A DNA stretch of 64,000 bases from Pseudomonas sp. C2B4 (lineage in GTDB: Bacteria > Pseudomonadota > Gammaproteobacteria > Pseudomonadales > Pseudomonadaceae). The notes under the pieces are model-generated. The model had not been told where the DNA came from, made no database searches, and saw only the letters and a program-made list of their open reading frames with translations. Shown here piece after piece: positions 1-7,491 of this stretch (position 1 is its first letter; every line of letters starts with the position of its first letter). Where the stretch lies: contig NZ_JABFMU010000006.1 in NCBI RefSeq assembly GCF_013359695.1, positions 140,165 to 204,164 on the forward strand. The letters are read 5' to 3'. A program made the position numbers and the translations under genes.

Positions 1-660
1 AAAATAGCGATACATCGTGACCCCGACTAATGTGCTTAAGTTATTCTGTTCGGCTGTATTTTTAAAAAGCTAGCCGGTGAATCCTGGGGTTGGTTGTGGA
101 GCGCAGCCGCGTGGGTGGCGCTGAAGATATTTAAACTTATGATGTTTTAGTATTTACGGGAAGCGGAAATATCTGCGCATTGCGTAGGATGTGGACTACA
201 TTGAGTAGAGCAACAGCTGTTATATGCATGATCGCGTCGTTGGCGTTTGTAATCGTGTAACGGTGGGGCAATCTAATAAAGCGATATAGGACTGACCCTA
301 CAAAAAATAGGAATTGTCGACTTTATTTGGAACAGTTCATCAGGAAACCTTGTGTTTGATTTTTTCAGAAAGTTTGCAGATTCGTGCAAGCAGCAGAGCG
401 TGAAGGATAAACACGGAGAATTTTTTTGCTTTCACGGATAGCTTCGGAACGGTCCTACAGGCTCAGTGTTTAAAACTCTTTAACGTACAGATCTGGCCGT
501 AATGGAGAGGAAGTGGAGAGGGGAGGCAGGTCGGGTCGAGCGTCTCGGCGGATCAAGGCGTTGTCGGTAATCTCTAGAAAGTCTCGATCGTGTCTTGCTT
601 AAACTTTGATACACGCGGTGTAGCAAATGGCCGTGCCGGGCCAAGCGGGCCGGGAGGCGG
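1..660. other. Gene-free AT-rich stretch
   Basis: No convincing coding region is seen here on either strand. The first 480 bases are clearly more AT-rich than the rest of the window and contain runs of T and A. A short reading frame on the minus strand at 480-686 is rich in Arg, Ser and Leu without family resemblance and is not accepted. The stretch lies beyond the 3' end of the fimbrial adhesin gene and may be horizontally acquired or decayed DNA. Confidence 0.5.
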
Positions 661-816
661 ATGGTTAAATGCACCCCATCCATCATGGGTGCAACGGAAA
701 CCTCCGAGTTGGAGCAGCAGGTGAGATTGAGGCGGAGGATAACAAGGCATACCGAGTGGTATCTGGATGAAATGGAGAAGCTCCGATCGAGAGATAAAGG
801 TCAGGCCTGGCCTTAA
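661..816 (+). CDS. Possible small charged protein (doubtful)
   Basis: A 51-codon frame opens with ATG at 661, three bases after a GGGAGG sequence, and ends with TAA at 814-816. A second in-frame ATG lies at 685. The product is strongly charged, with many Glu and Arg residues and a C-terminal half that looks helical (TEWYLDEMEKLRSRDKG). Its last codons overlap the end of the convergent adhesin gene. No family is recognised. The amino acid texture is more protein-like than that of other frames nearby, but it could be chance or the 3' remnant of a lost gene. Confidence 0.2.
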   Translation: MVKCTPSIMGATETSELEQQVRLRRRITRHTEWYLDEMEKLRSRDKGQAWP

Positions 817-1790
817 TCCAGGACGGTCTCAAACACTAGTTGGGTATTGATCGTCCCCGGTGTTTGCGCCTCATCGGGATTACGTTCAAGTTCTGCGGTA
901 AAGTTCTGTCTAAAGCCATCGTCGGTAAAGCTCGTGCCGTTGCCCGACAATGAATTCAATTTCGACAGATCGATGTATCGACCATTCGCGTTTTTCAATC
1001 GGATCTGAATACCTTTCGCACAGTTGGTGCAGGTACCATTTCTCAGCGCTGTCCCATCGCTCCTGATCCGCTCGGAACTGAACTTTAACGCTGTAGCAAA
1101 CACGTAATCCACTGCATTATTTATGTCGCTGCAATTACCGAACTCCAATGAAAATGGTTGCGTGCCCCCCACGTCGGAAACTTCGCCAAAATCCACATTC
1201 ACGTTGGTGCTGACCAGTGAGCAGGCATCACTACCAGCACTGCCTCCATCACTAGGTAGGTTAACTCCAAGTCGTTTGACCACATCATTGCGTACTACGG
1301 GTACTACAGCTACAAGACTAGTGTCGATTGGAGCCAGATTGTAGTTTCCTGGGGGGACGGGGCCAACTTTTATAATGGCCGCGGGATCTGATTTTAAATA
1401 TTGGGGGAACGTACCCAGAGAGTCAGCTACAATCAGTGTGGGGCCGTAAGCGGCATTGCCCTCCAAGCAAGCTCCATTAAACCTTAGTTCAATATTGGGT
1501 ATCGTGGTTCTGCAAGGTAAAGCGTGGCCGGTGGTGTATGGCAACTGCTTCTCCAAAGCAATACGTACATATCTATAGGCGTCACCGGGTTGTCGTACAC
1601 AGTGAGTGACTGTGCCAGATGCTTCAAAGGTTCCCACCTGGGAGCCTATAGGGGCAGTTGCCAAATCAGCAGTGAAGGCGGTGGTGCCTTGAACGTTTTG
1701 AAAATTGCAGCCGTAATGCTCAAAGGACAGCGCTGTGGCTGTTTGGCTGTATAGGCATGCAATGACTAATAGGAGTAAATAGCGGTGCAT
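813..1790 (-). CDS. Fimbrial adhesin-like protein (chaperone-usher type)
   Basis: An exported protein of 325 residues with a signal peptide (MHRYLLLLVIACLYSQTATA) and a two-part layout typical of tip adhesins of chaperone-usher fimbriae. The first 170 residues form a variable domain. The second half resembles a pilin domain: DACSLVSTNVNVDFGEV resembles the conserved CxxxxxxxxVdfG pattern near the pilin N-terminus, and it ends with a beta-strand pattern (TQLVFETVLD). Paired cysteines suggest disulfides. The start at 1790 is chosen because GGAGG lies five bases upstream; an ATG twelve bases earlier overlaps that site. It is divergent from the pilin at 2367, and no chaperone or usher is seen nearby. 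It may be an accessory or orphan adhesin using machinery elsewhere. The fimbrial assignment is fairly sure; the tip position is inferred. Confidence 0.75.
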   Translation of the reverse strand: MHRYLLLLVIACLYSQTATALSFEHYGCNFQNVQGTTAFTADLATAPIGSQVGTFEASGTVTHCVRQPGDAYRYVRIALEKQLPYTTGHALPCRTTIPNIELRFNGACLEGNAAYGPTLIVADSLGTFPQYLKSDPAAIIKVGPVPPGNYNLAPIDTSLVAVVPVVRNDVVKRLGVNLPSDGGSAGSDACSLVSTNVNVDFGEVSDVGGTQPFSLEFGNCSDINNAVDYVFATALKFSSERIRSDGTALRNGTCTNCAKGIQIRLKNANGRYIDLSKLNSLSGNGTSFTDDGFRQNFTAELERNPDEAQTPGTINTQLVFETVLD

Positions 1791-2366
1791 ATTGGCCTCC
1801 ATTTAATAGTTTGAGCAGGGAGTTTTTGCTGAACGTCATCGATAAAAATTGAGATGATGGGTCGCGACTCAACGGTTAGGAGACTAATTAGTGATTAGAT
1901 TTCTTCGTGCGGATGAGGACGCCTATCGTCTGTGATTTGCAGGCTAACGGTTAAGGCTTTGCAGGGGTATAGGATGGGTCTGATAGTGCGGGGTGAAGCG
2001 TCCTACAGGGTGGTCGAATCAGCAGTTTTTATAAAGTGTTTTAACTTCGTCTTTTTGAAGGTTCTGGATTTCAGGTATAGCAATTTAGCAGAAAAATGCA
2101 CTGAGCTGGAGCTGTGTTTTCTAGTTCCTACGTTAGACCAAACCGAAATCAAGTTTGACGTTGGTGGTGCGAGGTTTGTAGCCCGTCGGCGCATTATTAA
2201 TTTAGATTCAATGCTGGCAGCTGCGCTAACTGGTAGTAGTCCAGTTCCTACGAAATGATAAGATAGGTCCTACAGCTAACTCGGTTTTTTCCTTCGTGCG
2301 TCAAGCAGCTATTTTTTTAGATTGAATCTCGCATGTTTTGTTACCTGAAAATACTGGAGCTTCATT
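1791..2366. other. Intergenic region between divergent fimbrial genes
   Basis: These 576 bases separate the two divergent fimbrial genes and should hold both promoters. The DNA is AT-rich. An open frame of 108 codons on the plus strand (1932-2258) exists but has no recognisable domain, no clear ribosome binding site and an unusual composition, so it is not annotated. No clear invertible repeats of a phase-variation switch were seen by eye. Confidence 0.4.
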
Positions 2367-2948
2367 GTGAAAAAAATTTCCATACTGGCATTGAGTCTAT
2401 TGGCTGCTGCAGCAATGGCGACGAATGCCAATGCTTCGAATGGCACACTGCAATTCAACGGTAATTTAACCGATGCCACTTGCTCCATCACCGCTGTAGG
2501 CGGGGCCGCATCACAGAGTGGTTCGGATGTGATCATCGACTTGGGTACTGTTTCGTTTGGGGACTTGCGCACGGCCACTCCAGGCGTTGGAACCGTGACT
2601 GGTTTTAATGACTTTTCCTTTCGACTCGATTGCACGGGCGCTCAACAGTTTCAGAGTTTGGTCCTGAATTTTGATCCGCGCTCCGGGACCGGTGTGGACC
2701 GTAACGACAGCCGCCTGCTCGCCTTGGCACCAGGTGGTGCCAGCGGAGCAGCAGTGGCCGTCACCGACGCTCAAGGCCAAATTATTAATTTGTCCAGCAC
2801 GCAAAGACTGATAGCGAACCTCACGGGGACCGGCGGCCCAGGTCGATTTGCTTTTTTTGATATGGGTGCGGCTTACCTCAAGACCTCCGGTCCCGAGATG
2901 GTGGGTGTGGCCAATGCCAGCCTGCCGTTTGTGATTACTTATCAGTAA
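2367..2948 (+). CDS. Fimbrial major subunit (type 1-like pilin)
   Basis: A pilin of 193 residues for chaperone-usher fimbriae. It has a signal peptide ending ANA/SNG, then a classic Fimbrial domain: GTLQFNGNLTDATC at the mature N-terminus and a C-terminal strand ending in VITYQ, close to the penultimate-tyrosine motif recognised by chaperones. Only two cysteines are present in the mature part, as expected for one pilin disulfide. The start is GTG at 2367, with GGAG seven bases upstream. The gene is followed at once by an intrinsic terminator, so it is monocistronic. It is divergent from an adhesin-like gene. Chaperone and usher must be supplied from elsewhere. Confidence 0.85.
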   Translation: MKKISILALSLLAAAAMATNANASNGTLQFNGNLTDATCSITAVGGAASQSGSDVIIDLGTVSFGDLRTATPGVGTVTGFNDFSFRLDCTGAQQFQSLVLNFDPRSGTGVDRNDSRLLALAPGGASGAAVAVTDAQGQIINLSSTQRLIANLTGTGGPGRFAFFDMGAAYLKTSGPEMVGVANASLPFVITYQ

Positions 2949-2957
2949 ATGTGTACT

Positions 2958-2985
2958 GAGCCTTCTTCTTGAAGGCTCTTTTTTA
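2958..2985 (+). terminator. Intrinsic terminator of the fimbrial subunit gene
   Basis: An 8-bp perfect stem (GAGCCTTC / GAAGGCTC) with a five-base loop is followed by six T. It lies nine bases after the stop codon of the pilin gene. Confidence 0.9.
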
Positions 2986-3229
2986 TTGGCTTGGCGCCAA
3001 CAGTAGGATGTTGAGTAAGTAACGGTGGTACGAAAGTGGTACGGAGAATTCAAAGTACCGACCAGGCCCTTTATTGACGGTGGTGCGCAGAATAGCTTGT
3101 CCCATCCATCATCGGGCGGAGCTAACGACCTCGTGTTGATGAAATCACCCAGATGTAGGACATTTCCCGCCATCTCTGTCGGATTCGCCCATCTTGTGCT
3201 CCCTTACCCACCCCGATAGCCTTCTCCTA

Positions 3230-3414
3230 GTCGCTGCAAAATCAGCGACAAGGGTGTGGAAGCCCTTCAAAAGATCTAGGCGCACAGGCGCCACCCGAAT
3301 TTAAGCAGGCGCTTTTTTCATGTCTGCTGTTAAATTATGGCGGCTGTGCGCGGGGCACTTTCGAGTGCGCCGGGTTCCTAGATCCCCGGTCTTCCACACC
3401 TGCGCACAGCTGCC
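3230..3414 (+). promoter_or_regulatory. Complex structured leader of the DUF6124 gene
   Basis: The 5' region of the DUF6124 gene contains a dense set of complementary segments. A 7-bp hairpin (3230-3236 with 3243-3249) opens it. GTGTGGAAG (3254-3262) pairs exactly with CTTCCACAC (3391-3399), and GATCTAG (3273-3279) with CTAGATC (3378-3384), giving nested long-range helices. A small hairpin with a TTCG loop lies inside (3355-3368). GGCGGCTGTGCGC (3339-3351) can pair over 13 bp, including one G-U, with GCGCACAGCTGCC (3402-3414), which would cross the outer helix as a pseudoknot. GCGCC (3288-3292) can pair either with GGCGC at 3279-3283 or with GGCGC at 3308-3312, which is followed by six T. The last pairing resembles a terminator, so attenuation is possible. 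From memory, similar leaders recur before related Pseudomonas genes; this was not checked. Confidence 0.6.
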
Positions 3415-3472
3415 ACCTATCATGTGGAAGTGATGCTGGCAGTTCCTTTAGTTAATTCTAGGAACGCAAACG

Positions 3473-3814
3473 ATGAAAAAAATCACGCCCGATCCACCCG
3501 AAGCGCCAAATGCTTCCGACCTCGACGAGCTGTCCAAAGCCAGTCATCTCGCTGTCAGTAAACGTCTACGCAATCCAAATCACGCCGATCCCATCTGTCA
3601 TGTGTTTACCATCGTGCCCAACGTTGATACTGAAACCTTGCTTTGTCTCGCCTGTGAAACGCTCGCGTCGCTGAATGTCCTCACCACCGATCTGGCCTGT
3701 AAGCTCGAAGGCTCACCACGCAGTCTGGCGTTGTCGATTCAGCAACTGGCGGTTGTCGGGGAGCTGCTGGTGAATCGGGCATTGGATAATGTCGATCCGC
3801 CCGTGGGTGCATGA
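3473..3814 (+). CDS. DUF6124 (formerly DUF3077) family protein
   Basis: A small protein of 113 residues recognised as the Pseudomonas DUF6124/DUF3077 family. It starts with MKKITPDPPEAP, has a central segment with FTIVPNVDTETLLCLACETLASL and ends with LAVVGELLVNRALDNVDPP, the typical family features. No signal peptide or membrane segment is present, and the predicted fold is mainly helical. The function is unknown. GGAA lies eight bases before the ATG. A weak terminator follows. The remarkable point is the structured leader upstream, which suggests that expression is controlled at RNA level. From memory, pseudomonads carry several paralogues of this family. Confidence 0.85.
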   Translation: MKKITPDPPEAPNASDLDELSKASHLAVSKRLRNPNHADPICHVFTIVPNVDTETLLCLACETLASLNVLTTDLACKLEGSPRSLALSIQQLAVVGELLVNRALDNVDPPVGA

Positions 3815-3835
3815 GTGTACGGCTGTAATAAAGAA

Positions 3836-3860
3836 GGGCGCCCTTAACGGGCGCCTTGTT
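3836..3860 (+). terminator. Terminator-like hairpin after the DUF6124 gene
   Basis: GGCGCCC (3837-3843) pairs with GGGCGCC (3849-3855) across a five-base loop. The following T tract is interrupted (TTGTTC), so it may be a moderate terminator. Confidence 0.7.
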
Positions 3861-3990
3861 CATTGGAGAAACCACCGCACCTGAACCAACGCTGTCACCC
3901 AGCAAAGTTTCATCATCCCCACCCGCTCGGCAGCCTAGGATGAAGGCATACATTCAAGCCACCACGCCTCCCTCCCACAGGACTCAGAAA

Positions 3991-4209
3991 ATGATCTCAC
4001 GCCTCGCCAAAGTCGCGCTCATCGCCGGTGTTGTGTTGTTGAGCGCCTGTTCCGGAGTGAGCACTACAAACCGCTATTCCGCAGAAAGCGTGCCGTCCAG
4101 CGGCTTTGGTCCGGGGCCGACCAACACGGCTGGCAAGATGAGTTTCCATGGCAGTGCGCTCGGCAGCAGCTTTGGTGAGTACAGCTCGGGGCTGTTGCAC
4201 GACGACTGA
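3991..4209 (+). CDS. Small lipoprotein, function unknown
   Basis: A 72-residue protein with a clear lipoprotein signal: a basic start (MISRLAK), a hydrophobic stretch and the lipobox LLSAC with Cys near residue 19. The mature part of about 54 residues is rich in Ser and Gly and has no recognisable domain. An open frame extends upstream to 3856, but the start at 3991 is chosen because it begins the signal peptide and has AGGA eight bases before it. The second residue after Cys is Gly rather than Asp, which would favour outer-membrane sorting. The function cannot be named. Confidence 0.7.
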   Translation: MISRLAKVALIAGVVLLSACSGVSTTNRYSAESVPSSGFGPGPTNTAGKMSFHGSALGSSFGEYSSGLLHDD

Positions 4210-4294
4210 TTGGATATCAGCTGTTTGACATCGCAATGGAGAAGGCTGACGGCAGGAACCAATGCTACTCGCTTAAGCCTGAGCTTCTAAATTT

Positions 4295-4353
4295 GTGGCG
4301 ACAGACGCAGGGGGCCGCTGTGCGACCCAACGGGGATAAATCCCCTCGCCACA
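4295..4353. repeat. Pseudomonas intergenic palindromic repeat (TGGCGAGGGG type)
   Basis: The end arms GTGGCGA and TCGCCACA are inverted, and inside them GGGGATAAATCCCC forms a tight palindrome. This resembles, from memory, the common P. fluorescens intergenic repeat containing TGGCGAGGGGATTTATCCCC. It is distinct from the more abundant GTGGGAGC family in this window. Confidence 0.55.
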
Positions 4354-4376
4354 GATTGCTTGTTTGACGGTGTTCG

Positions 4377-5168
4377 TTACTTACCCTCTGGTGCCGCGAT
4401 CCACTGCCCCAGCACCTTCTGATAATTCCCCGTCACCTTGGCCAGATGCAGCCACTGATCGACATACAACTTCCACGTCATGTCGTCACGCGGCAGCAGA
4501 TAAGCCTTTTCCCCATATTGCATGTACTGCGTCGGATTCACCGCACACAGTCCCGGTTTGAGTTTCTGCTGGTAGAGCGCCTCCGAAGCGTCAGTGATCA
4601 TCACGTCGGCCTTCTTGTCCAACAGCTCCTGAAAGATGGTGACGTTGTCGTGCAGCTGCAGTTGCGCCTTGGGCAGGAAGGCGTGGACGAAGGCTTCGTT
4701 GGTGCCGCCGGCCGGTTCGACCAGGCGGACTGTAGATTGGTTGATCTGGTCGATGGTTTGGTACTTCGCTTGGTCTTCACAGCGTACCAGCGGGATTTTT
4801 CCGTCGACGTCCAGGGTGGTGCTGAAGAAGGCTTTTTTCTGCCGTTCCAGGGTGACCGAGATGCCACCCATGCCGATATCGCATTTGCCGGCGAGCATGT
4901 CGGGCATCAGGGTTTTCCAGGTGGTTGGCACCCACTGGACCTTGACGCCGAGGCTGTCGGCCAGGGTGCGGGCCATGGCGATGTCGATGCCTGAGTATTC
5001 GCCGTCCTCGGCTTTGTAGGTATAGGGTTTGTAGTCGCCCGTGGTGCAGACGCGCAGTTGGCCTTGTTGAATGACGCTGTCCAGGTGCGATGGGGCTTCC
5101 TGTGCCTGGGTGCCGAGTGATAGCGCCAGGAGGCCGCTGAGCATCAGGGTGTTGTTGATGTTTTTCAT
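4377..5168 (-). CDS. PheC-like periplasmic protein (cyclohexadienyl dehydratase or amino acid binding protein)
   Basis: A 263-residue periplasmic binding-protein fold (SBP family 3) with a signal peptide ending TQA/QEAP. It closely follows P. aeruginosa PheC as remembered: LDSVIQQGQLRVCTTGDYKPY, GISVTLERQKKAFFS, PAGGTNEAF, DNVTIFQELLDKKADVMITDA and EKAYLLPRD. PheC is a cyclohexadienyl dehydratase that turns arogenate or prephenate into phenylalanine or phenylpyruvate in the periplasm. No permease or ATPase gene is adjacent, which favours an enzyme or orphan binding protein over an ABC transporter component. The true substrate is not proven. It is convergent with the small lipoprotein gene. 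Confidence 0.7.
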   Translation of the reverse strand: MKNINNTLMLSGLLALSLGTQAQEAPSHLDSVIQQGQLRVCTTGDYKPYTYKAEDGEYSGIDIAMARTLADSLGVKVQWVPTTWKTLMPDMLAGKCDIGMGGISVTLERQKKAFFSTTLDVDGKIPLVRCEDQAKYQTIDQINQSTVRLVEPAGGTNEAFVHAFLPKAQLQLHDNVTIFQELLDKKADVMITDASEALYQQKLKPGLCAVNPTQYMQYGEKAYLLPRDDMTWKLYVDQWLHLAKVTGNYQKVLGQWIAAPEGK

Positions 5169-5243
5169 TGTTATCGGGCTTTTGTGGTGGGTGGTGTCGA
5201 ACGGGGGGAGTGTAGTGAAATTTTCAGGAAAATCGGTGGCCCG

Positions 5244-6161
5244 CTACAGATCGCCGATTTCTGTTTCTGGACTCAAGGTCCCGAGCCACGCCACCAATCC
5301 CACAATCAACACAGCTGCCATCAGTTCCACCATGACGCTGCGCCGCAACGCATTCGCCGCCACTCGATACTGCCCCTCCCGTAATGAGCGCTCGAGAGTC
5401 GGCCCCAAATGAAAGCGGTTCAGCGCGGCGAGTACGAGCATGCCGGCAAACAGCGCGACTTTGACGAACAGTAAAACCCCGTAAGTACTGAGGAACAGTG
5501 TCGGGCCGGCGATAAAGAGGTAGTTCACAATCCCAGTCACCGCGATGACAACAACGATGACTGCGCCGATGGATTCAAACCGGGTGACGGCGTGGGCCAG
5601 CAGGCGAATGCGATCTTCGGTTTGCAATGCATCAGTGCGTGACATCCAGGCAAAGGCGACCAGCGCACCCAGCCAGGCGCCACCGGCCACCAAATGCAGA
5701 ATGTCCGCCGTGAAGTGCCAGATGCCTTCATCCATCGCCCCGTGGCCACTCCAGGCCAGGGAGGCGAGGGCGATGCCACCAGCAAGCGTCGCAACGAGCA
5801 AGCTGACGCCGGGGGCGCGCCGGTGAAGCATCATGGCGACTCCAGCGACAACCAGTGCAATGATCCGTACCGTCCAGGCCAACCCGACATCCGTTTCCAG
5901 GACCATCATTTCCATGTGCGGGCGCAGTGCCGCGAAGTCTGTTTCACCGCTCATGGCACTTGCCAGCACAATCATGCCGGCAACGGACAGCAACGCACCG
6001 AGGATGGTGGTTCCCGTCAACAGCGAGCGAAACGGCAATACTGCCCCCGAGATCCGTTCGGGTCCTTTAAGGCTATACAGCCCAAAGAGCGGCATCCCGA
6101 ACATCAGCATCAAATCCGTGTACAGCGCAAAACGCAGGGCGATGTTGGCCAGTTCGCTCAT
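5244..6161 (-). CDS. copD: Copper resistance protein CopD (inner membrane)
   Basis: An integral membrane protein of 305 residues with about eight hydrophobic segments, recognised as CopD/PcoD. Conserved His-containing segments are visible, for example WSGHGAMDEGIWHFTADILHLVAGGAWLGAL near residues 137-167. CopD is thought to move copper across the inner membrane together with periplasmic CopC. The gene starts three bases after the copC stop codon, so the two are translationally linked at the end of copABCD. The length is normal for the family and no damage is visible. Confidence 0.9.
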   Translation of the reverse strand: MSELANIALRFALYTDLMLMFGMPLFGLYSLKGPERISGAVLPFRSLLTGTTILGALLSVAGMIVLASAMSGETDFAALRPHMEMMVLETDVGLAWTVRIIALVVAGVAMMLHRRAPGVSLLVATLAGGIALASLAWSGHGAMDEGIWHFTADILHLVAGGAWLGALVAFAWMSRTDALQTEDRIRLLAHAVTRFESIGAVIVVVIAVTGIVNYLFIAGPTLFLSTYGVLLFVKVALFAGMLVLAALNRFHLGPTLERSLREGQYRVAANALRRSVMVELMAAVLIVGLVAWLGTLSPETEIGDL

Positions 6162-6164
6162 TGA

Positions 6165-6548
6165 TCATTTCACTTTGAACGTGACGTTACCGGTGATCGG
6201 GTGGGTGTCCGATGACACCGCACGCCATTCGACTTTGTAAGTGCCCGCGGGCAGCGGCGAGGCTGGGGTGATGAGCATGGTTTTCGGATCGCTGCCGCCG
6301 CTGACTTTGGCTTTCATGGGCATGGGTGAGTGAGCCATGCCGGGCATTTCGGTCATGACCAGTTTCGCCCCGGAGAACTGGGTGACGAGGTTTTCGGAGA
6401 AGTGCAATTCGATGGTCCCCGGCGCTGCGCCATCCGCGCCTTCGACGGGGATGGAGGAGAGCAGTTTCGGGTGGGCCTGGGCGAGGCTGCTCAGCAGCAG
6501 ACTGGTAGAAAGTACGACGGTAACAGCGATGGTTTTGAACGTGCGCAT
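6165..6548 (-). CDS. copC: Copper resistance protein CopC (periplasmic copper binding)
   Basis: A 127-residue periplasmic protein. The signal peptide ends AQA and the mature protein begins HPKLLSSIPVEG, where the N-terminal His is a copper ligand in the CopC family. The Met-rich segment MTEMPGMAHSPMPM and the conserved C-terminal VSSDTHPITGNVTFKVK are also typical. CopC passes copper to CopD. The start at 6548 is chosen because it gives a proper signal peptide and is preceded by AGAGG; an upstream ATG at 6578 would add ten unlikely residues. It lies between copB and copD. Confidence 0.92.
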   Translation of the reverse strand: MRTFKTIAVTVVLSTSLLLSSLAQAHPKLLSSIPVEGADGAAPGTIELHFSENLVTQFSGAKLVMTEMPGMAHSPMPMKAKVSGGSDPKTMLITPASPLPAGTYKVEWRAVSSDTHPITGNVTFKVK

Positions 6549-6602
6549 GCAAGGCCTCTTGCCGCTCGAAGCGGTCAATTGTTGGTGATTGGATTAATGG
6601 CG

Positions 6603-7481
6603 TCAGAACCACATCCGCACGCCGAGTACCAGGCGTGCTTCGCTGCGGTCCTCGCCGTCGGCGGTGGCGTAATCGGCGGTCTTGCCGTAACTGCGGTTCC
6701 AGGTCACGCCCAGGTACGGCGCGAATTCCCGGCGGATTTCATAGCGCAGGCGCAGGCCCGCTTCGCTGTTGGACAGGCCCGAACCGATCCCCCGTTGCGG
6801 ATCGTTTTTGCCATGGACATTGAGCTCGGCGGTCGGCTGCAGGATGAGCCGGTTGGTCAGCAGGATGTCGTAGTCGCCCTCCAGTCGCAGTGCGCTCTGG
6901 CCGCCTTCGCCGAGGAAGGCGGTGGCCTCGGCTTCGAAGTTGTACAGCGCCATGCCTTGCACGCCAAAAGCGGCCCAGGTTTGCGGGGCGCCGGGTTTGA
7001 AGTCCTGGCGCACGCCGCTCACGACGTCCCACCACGGCGAGATGGCGTGGCCCCAGAGTGCCTGGATTTCGGCGTCGTCGGTCTTGCCATTGGTGCGCTC
7101 GCCTTCGGAGCGCAGCCACAGGCGATCGATGTCGCCGCCGATCCACCCCGACAGATCCCAGGCCAGGGTGCTGCCGTCATCGGCGTCCTGCCATTCCAGC
7201 TTGTCGGCGAGGAAGAGTGAGTTGAGCGCGCTGTCGTGCACGGTATGGCCGTGGGGACTTGCGTAGACGGCGGCGCGGTCGGCGTCGGTCAGCGGTGGGA
7301 TGGGCGTGCGGCTTTCGGTCGGTGCCGCGGGCTGCATCTGGCCGTCGTCCATGGGTTGCATCTGGCTGTGGTCCATCTGGCTATGGTCCATGCCCTGCAT
7401 GTCGTCGGTGGCGGCTATCGCCGAAGAGAGCGTCAATCCGGGGATGACGAGGGCCAAAGCGATGGGGGAGAGTCTGATCAT
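6603..7481 (-). CDS. copB: Copper resistance protein CopB (outer membrane)
   Basis: A 292-residue CopB/PcoB protein. It has a signal peptide ([24 protein letters not shown]) and then a Met/His/Asp-rich segment ([21 protein letters not shown]), a probable copper-binding region. The rest is an outer-membrane beta-barrel with alternating strands and a C-terminal aromatic residue (VLGVRMWF). The start at 7481 gives the signal peptide; the frame is open further upstream, but that part overlaps copA. It begins eleven bases after the copA stop. CopB sequesters copper at the outer membrane together with CopA. Confidence 0.92.
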   Translation of the reverse strand: MIRLSPIALALVIPGLTLSSAIAATDDMQGMDHSQMDHSQMQPMDDGQMQPAAPTESRTPIPPLTDADRAAVYASPHGHTVHDSALNSLFLADKLEWQDADDGSTLAWDLSGWIGGDIDRLWLRSEGERTNGKTDDAEIQALWGHAISPWWDVVSGVRQDFKPGAPQTWAAFGVQGMALYNFEAEATAFLGEGGQSALRLEGDYDILLTNRLILQPTAELNVHGKNDPQRGIGSGLSNSEAGLRLRYEIRREFAPYLGVTWNRSYGKTADYATADGEDRSEARLVLGVRMWF

Positions 7482-7491
7482 GGGTAGCGCC

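Noticed and set aside
1932..2258. A 108-codon frame in the fimbrial intergenic region
   Set aside because: No ribosome binding site, odd composition and a position inside the expected promoter region.
3025..3219. A 64-codon frame before the DUF6124 leader
   Set aside because: No recognisable domain and no support beyond being open; it lies between a terminator and the leader RNA.
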